Shown: positions 61,858-64,000 of the stretch, piece after piece
Position numbering within the stretch: position 1 is the stretch's first letter
Layout: each line of letters opens with the position of its first letter
Source: NBLH01 sp050296515
Lineage (GTDB): Bacteria > Bacteroidota > Bacteroidia > Bacteroidales > NBLH01
Assembly: GCA_050296515.1 (NCBI GenBank)
Contig: JBNKRJ010000118.1
Span: 4,251 to 68,250, forward strand
Reading direction: 5' to 3'
DNA: 64,000 nucleotides
Translations under genes and position numbers: made by a program
The notes under the pieces: generated by a model
The model's input: only the letters and a program-made list of their open reading frames with translations
Databases searched by the model: none
What the model was told of the DNA's origin: nothing

Positions 61858-63231
61858 TTATTTTACTTGCTTTTTAGTTGGTATTTCTTTGATGTTTTTG
61901 ATATAATCAGCAGGATCTGAATTTTCTCCATCTTTTATTACTTCATAATGCAAGTGAGGACTTGTAGCCATACCTGTTTCACCAACCAGCCCAATTACAT
62001 CACCTTTTTTTACTTTATCGCCATCTTTTACCTTAAAAGCCGATAAGTGGGCATATAGGGTAATTAAATCATCATTATGCTGTATTCTTATATGTTTTCC
62101 ATAACCTTCCGCATTTTCAACTTCTATCACTATTCCATCAGCAGGAGCAATTATTTCAGTTCCCCAGTCAGCGACAATATCAATACCTAAATGTTTCCTT
62201 TTGTATTTCAATATTGGATGCATCCTCATTCCATAAGAAGAACCGATATAATAATTCCCGCCTTTTTTAAGAGGTAAAATCAATGGGATATTTTTCGATA
62301 AATCATTGGTATCATATTTGGAATTAATTTCAACAGGCTCAACAATTCGCTGATTATTAAACCCATAAAACATAAATATTCCACTAATTAGGGCAAGTCC
62401 TAAAAGTGTTCTTACTAAACTTTTCCTTTTTGAAATATTCTTTGAAATCATCGTAATTCGTTTTTTAGTGAGTGAATAATTAAAATTACTGGTCAACTTT
62501 AAAAACTGACCTGATTTCAACTGTAAAAAGAGGTATTTCTGATAGTCAGTAGCTTCAACCCCACTTTTTAGTACTGCAGAATCAGCCAAATGCTCATGCA
62601 CTTCAACCATTGACTTTTTGAACAAATAAATGAAAGGATTAATCCAAAGCAACGGAAGAACGAATTCAACCAAAAGCCTGTCAAATGAATGAAGTTGTTT
62701 TACATGTGCTAATTCATGCAGGTATTCAGGTGTATTTTTGAAACCTTTTGTCGATTTGGTGAAAATAAAATTAAAAAATGAAAACGGGCTTTTAAACTTC
62801 TCATTAAGCACAAACTTAAGTCGTCCGGCTCTTTCTTTTTTATTCCGTTTGATACTTTTAATAATATTAGTTAAATCGAACAAAGCATAACCAAATACAA
62901 AAACACCTATTAAAAGATAGATAACCAAAGCAATTGAAAAACTATCAAAATGGGTAATTGAATTTACTGTTTCGTTTGTTGGTAAAAAATGAATTTGGCT
63001 CAGCTGCTCAAACCCTTGAAAATCAACAAATTCATCGACTTGTTTTATGCTTTTTCCCATGCTGATTTCAATGTTGACTAATGGCAGACTAAACGCCAAA
63101 ACCAATGAGCCAAGCAGATAAAATCGTTTAACAGCAAAAGCAGTATTTTTACTAAGTACTAGTCGATAAACTATGTAAAGCAATGCAATTGCCAAATGAA
63201 CTTTCAGAAGATAAATAAATAAATTTTCCAT
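61858..63231 (-). CDS. BlaR1-like M56 metalloprotease fused to an M23 (LytM) peptidase domain
   Basis: 457 residues. The N-terminal part has several transmembrane helices and the M56 zinc motif HELAH at 172-176 with a downstream VHEHLADSAVL (zinc ligand Glu213). A helix follows at about 275-292. The C-terminal domain at about 325-445 is an M23 endopeptidase: YGMRMHP, HLGID (His347, Asp351), YAHL and HLHYE (His428), complete for zinc binding. Classical BlaR1 has a beta-lactam-binding domain in this place, so this protein probably senses or cuts peptidoglycan. Paired with the BlaI repressor just upstream, it likely triggers BlaI cleavage when the wall changes. Confidence 0.92.
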   Translation of the reverse strand: MENLFIYLLKVHLAIALLYIVYRLVLSKNTAFAVKRFYLLGSLVLAFSLPLVNIEISMGKSIKQVDEFVDFQGFEQLSQIHFLPTNETVNSITHFDSFSIALVIYLLIGVFVFGYALFDLTNIIKSIKRNKKERAGRLKFVLNEKFKSPFSFFNFIFTKSTKGFKNTPEYLHELAHVKQLHSFDRLLVEFVLPLLWINPFIYLFKKSMVEVHEHLADSAVLKSGVEATDYQKYLFLQLKSGQFLKLTSNFNYSLTKKRITMISKNISKRKSLVRTLLGLALISGIFMFYGFNNQRIVEPVEINSKYDTNDLSKNIPLILPLKKGGNYYIGSSYGMRMHPILKYKRKHLGIDIVADWGTEIIAPADGIVIEVENAEGYGKHIRIQHNDDLITLYAHLSAFKVKDGDKVKKGDVIGLVGETGMATSPHLHYEVIKDGENSDPADYIKNIKEIPTKKQVK

Positions 63232-63305
63232 TTTTAGATTAAAATTAATAGAACACAGATAAAAGGATCTACAATGATTTAGACCTTTGGTCTTCCAACC
63301 AGGTT

Positions 63306-63695
63306 CTAATTTCCAGTTTCTAAGTTCTTCTTTTTCTCAATCTGCTCCTCAATTATTTTTTTCATTTCTTCAAGTTCAGATAAATCAAGATTTTCTTCCT
63401 GCATAAAAAACGAAGCAAACTTTTTGTTTGAGCTGTTAAAAAAGCTTCCAATCCATGATTTCAGAAACTTTTTAGAATACTCTTTTTTGCTAATTGCGGG
63501 ATAGTACTCATGGAGTTTTCCATAAGTATTAAACCTGATAAATCCTTTTTTTACCAATACTCTTATTACAGTCGAAACTGTTGTGTATGCCGGCCGAGGC
63601 TCGGCAAATTGTTCTACAATATCTTTTAGGAAACCTTTTTTCATTTTCCACAGATACTGCATAATTTGTTCTTCTGCTTTGGTTAATTCTTTCAT
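63306..63695 (-). CDS. BlaI/MecI-family transcriptional repressor
   Basis: 129 residues. The winged-helix DNA-binding domain has ELTKAEEQIMQYLWKMKKGF, then PRPAYTTVSTVIRVLVKKGF and EYYPAISKKEYSKKFLKSWI, the BlaI signature. The C-terminal helix mediates dimerisation and holds the site where the partner M56 protease cuts. It is upstream of the M56/M23 gene on the same strand, separated by 74 bases. Three evenly spaced dyads just upstream are candidate operators. Confidence 0.94.
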   Translation of the reverse strand: MKELTKAEEQIMQYLWKMKKGFLKDIVEQFAEPRPAYTTVSTVIRVLVKKGFIRFNTYGKLHEYYPAISKKEYSKKFLKSWIGSFFNSSNKKFASFFMQEENLDLSELEEMKKIIEEQIEKKKNLETGN

Positions 63696-63699
63696 ACAG

Positions 63700-63707
63700 C
63701 AAACATA
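63700..63707 (-). promoter_or_regulatory. -7 promoter element of blaI
   Basis: Read on the minus strand, TATGTTTG matches TAnnTTTG and ends four bases before the BlaI ATG, so the mRNA leader would be very short. Confidence 0.5.
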
Positions 63708-63709
63708 TT

Positions 63710-63763
63710 ACTATTTTTATAATTATACAACTATTTTACTAGTTTCATGACTATAAAAATAGT
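63710..63763. promoter_or_regulatory. Three dyads at 20-bp intervals, candidate BlaI operators
   Basis: ACTATTTTTATAAT (63710-63723), ACTATTTTACTAGT (63730-63743) and ACTATAAAAATAGT (63750-63763) are 14-bp dyads of the form ACTAT-N4-ATAGT, two of them imperfect. They start exactly 20 bp apart. They lie immediately upstream of the blaI -7 element. The first and third also form a perfect 15-bp inverted repeat (63707-63721 with 63752-63766). Confidence 0.6.
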
Positions 63764-63924
63764 AATAACCAATAACTGACTCATAATGAGCAAAATAAAA
63801 TCATTCATAAAAAATCCTCTCACAACACCTCCCTCCTCTGAATGCCGTAAAATAATTTTACTGATGTTTCCCAAGTTAATTTTATGAATAAAATTCAACA
63901 ATTATCAATATGGATAAATAGCCC

Positions 63925-64000
63925 CGATCGGCCTCATTGAAAACCTTCTTCAGCTCGCAATCAAGCCTTAGTGAGACCGGGAAGCTTCGAACTTGTTCGA
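63925..64000. repeat. Structured repeat element, copy 2, truncated by window end
   Basis: Aligns without gaps to 8676-8751. In this copy the apical stem CTTCGAA-CTTG-TTCGAAG is nearly complete, one base short at the window edge. The region 63764-63924 before it shows no gene. Confidence 0.5.

Overview
The window looks like chromosomal DNA of a Bacteroidota bacterium, probably of the Bacteroidales/Marinilabiliales type. The evidence is low G+C, a secreted glycoside hydrolase ending in a type IX secretion (T9SS) sorting domain, -7 promoter elements of the form TAnnTTTG, an S46 dipeptidyl-peptidase, a carboxypeptidase-regulatory-domain outer-membrane receptor, a stand-alone 23S-IVS four-helix protein, and the gene run DUF2520 / KdsC-like / UbiA / Maf. 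No rRNA, tRNA, CRISPR array or complete insertion sequence was seen.

Layout. 1-8.3 kb: a truncated alpha/beta-hydrolase lipoprotein, a transposase remnant, and a plant-polysaccharide module (membrane-anchored AraC regulator, T9SS-exported GH5, GH51 arabinofuranosidase, GH5 lipoprotein). In the GH51 gene an in-frame TAG separates the enzyme from its own sorting domain. 8.3-13.2 kb: a structured repeat element ending in a terminator (a second copy runs off the right end of the window), a secreted vWA protein divergent from a membrane-bound putative regulator, and small genes. 13.2-29.0 kb: an eight-gene same-strand signalling island, the most unusual part. It holds a VIT-vWA-TPR-DUF2135 lipoprotein, a coiled-coil protein, a ClpB-like AAA+ protein with a degenerate first module, two paralogous Ser/Thr kinases with extracytoplasmic FGE/C-type-lectin-like domains, a radical-SAM activase-like protein, an FHA/zinc-ribbon protein and a PP2C phosphatase. 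29.3-31.7 kb: an outer-membrane receptor behind a Fur-family-like operator.

31.8-64 kb is mostly housekeeping: Lon, a GlmU-like protein, ribosomal protein L31 type B, the etfB-etfA-acyl-CoA dehydrogenase operon, a SWIM-SNF2 helicase, PAP2, Obg, Adk, Hpt, PurE, an outer-membrane pair, a MORN-repeat protein, an MBL-fold hydrolase, S46 peptidase, Maf, UbiA, KdsC, DUF2520, a C1 aminopeptidase, and a BlaI repressor with an M56 sensor protease that carries a C-terminal M23 domain.

How the island may work (inference): the lipoprotein and the kinases' FGE domains sense something outside the inner membrane. The kinases phosphorylate partners read by the FHA protein, PP2C reverses this, and the AAA+ protein, coiled-coil protein and radical-SAM protein form the effector or remodelling side. 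The parts list resembles the TerY-P triads (vWA, kinase, PP2C) and the PpkA/PppA/Fha/ClpV set of type VI secretion, but no tellurite-resistance or T6SS core gene is in the window.

Intergenic DNA is rich in long imperfect palindromes, several of which lie between convergent genes and probably act as bidirectional terminators.
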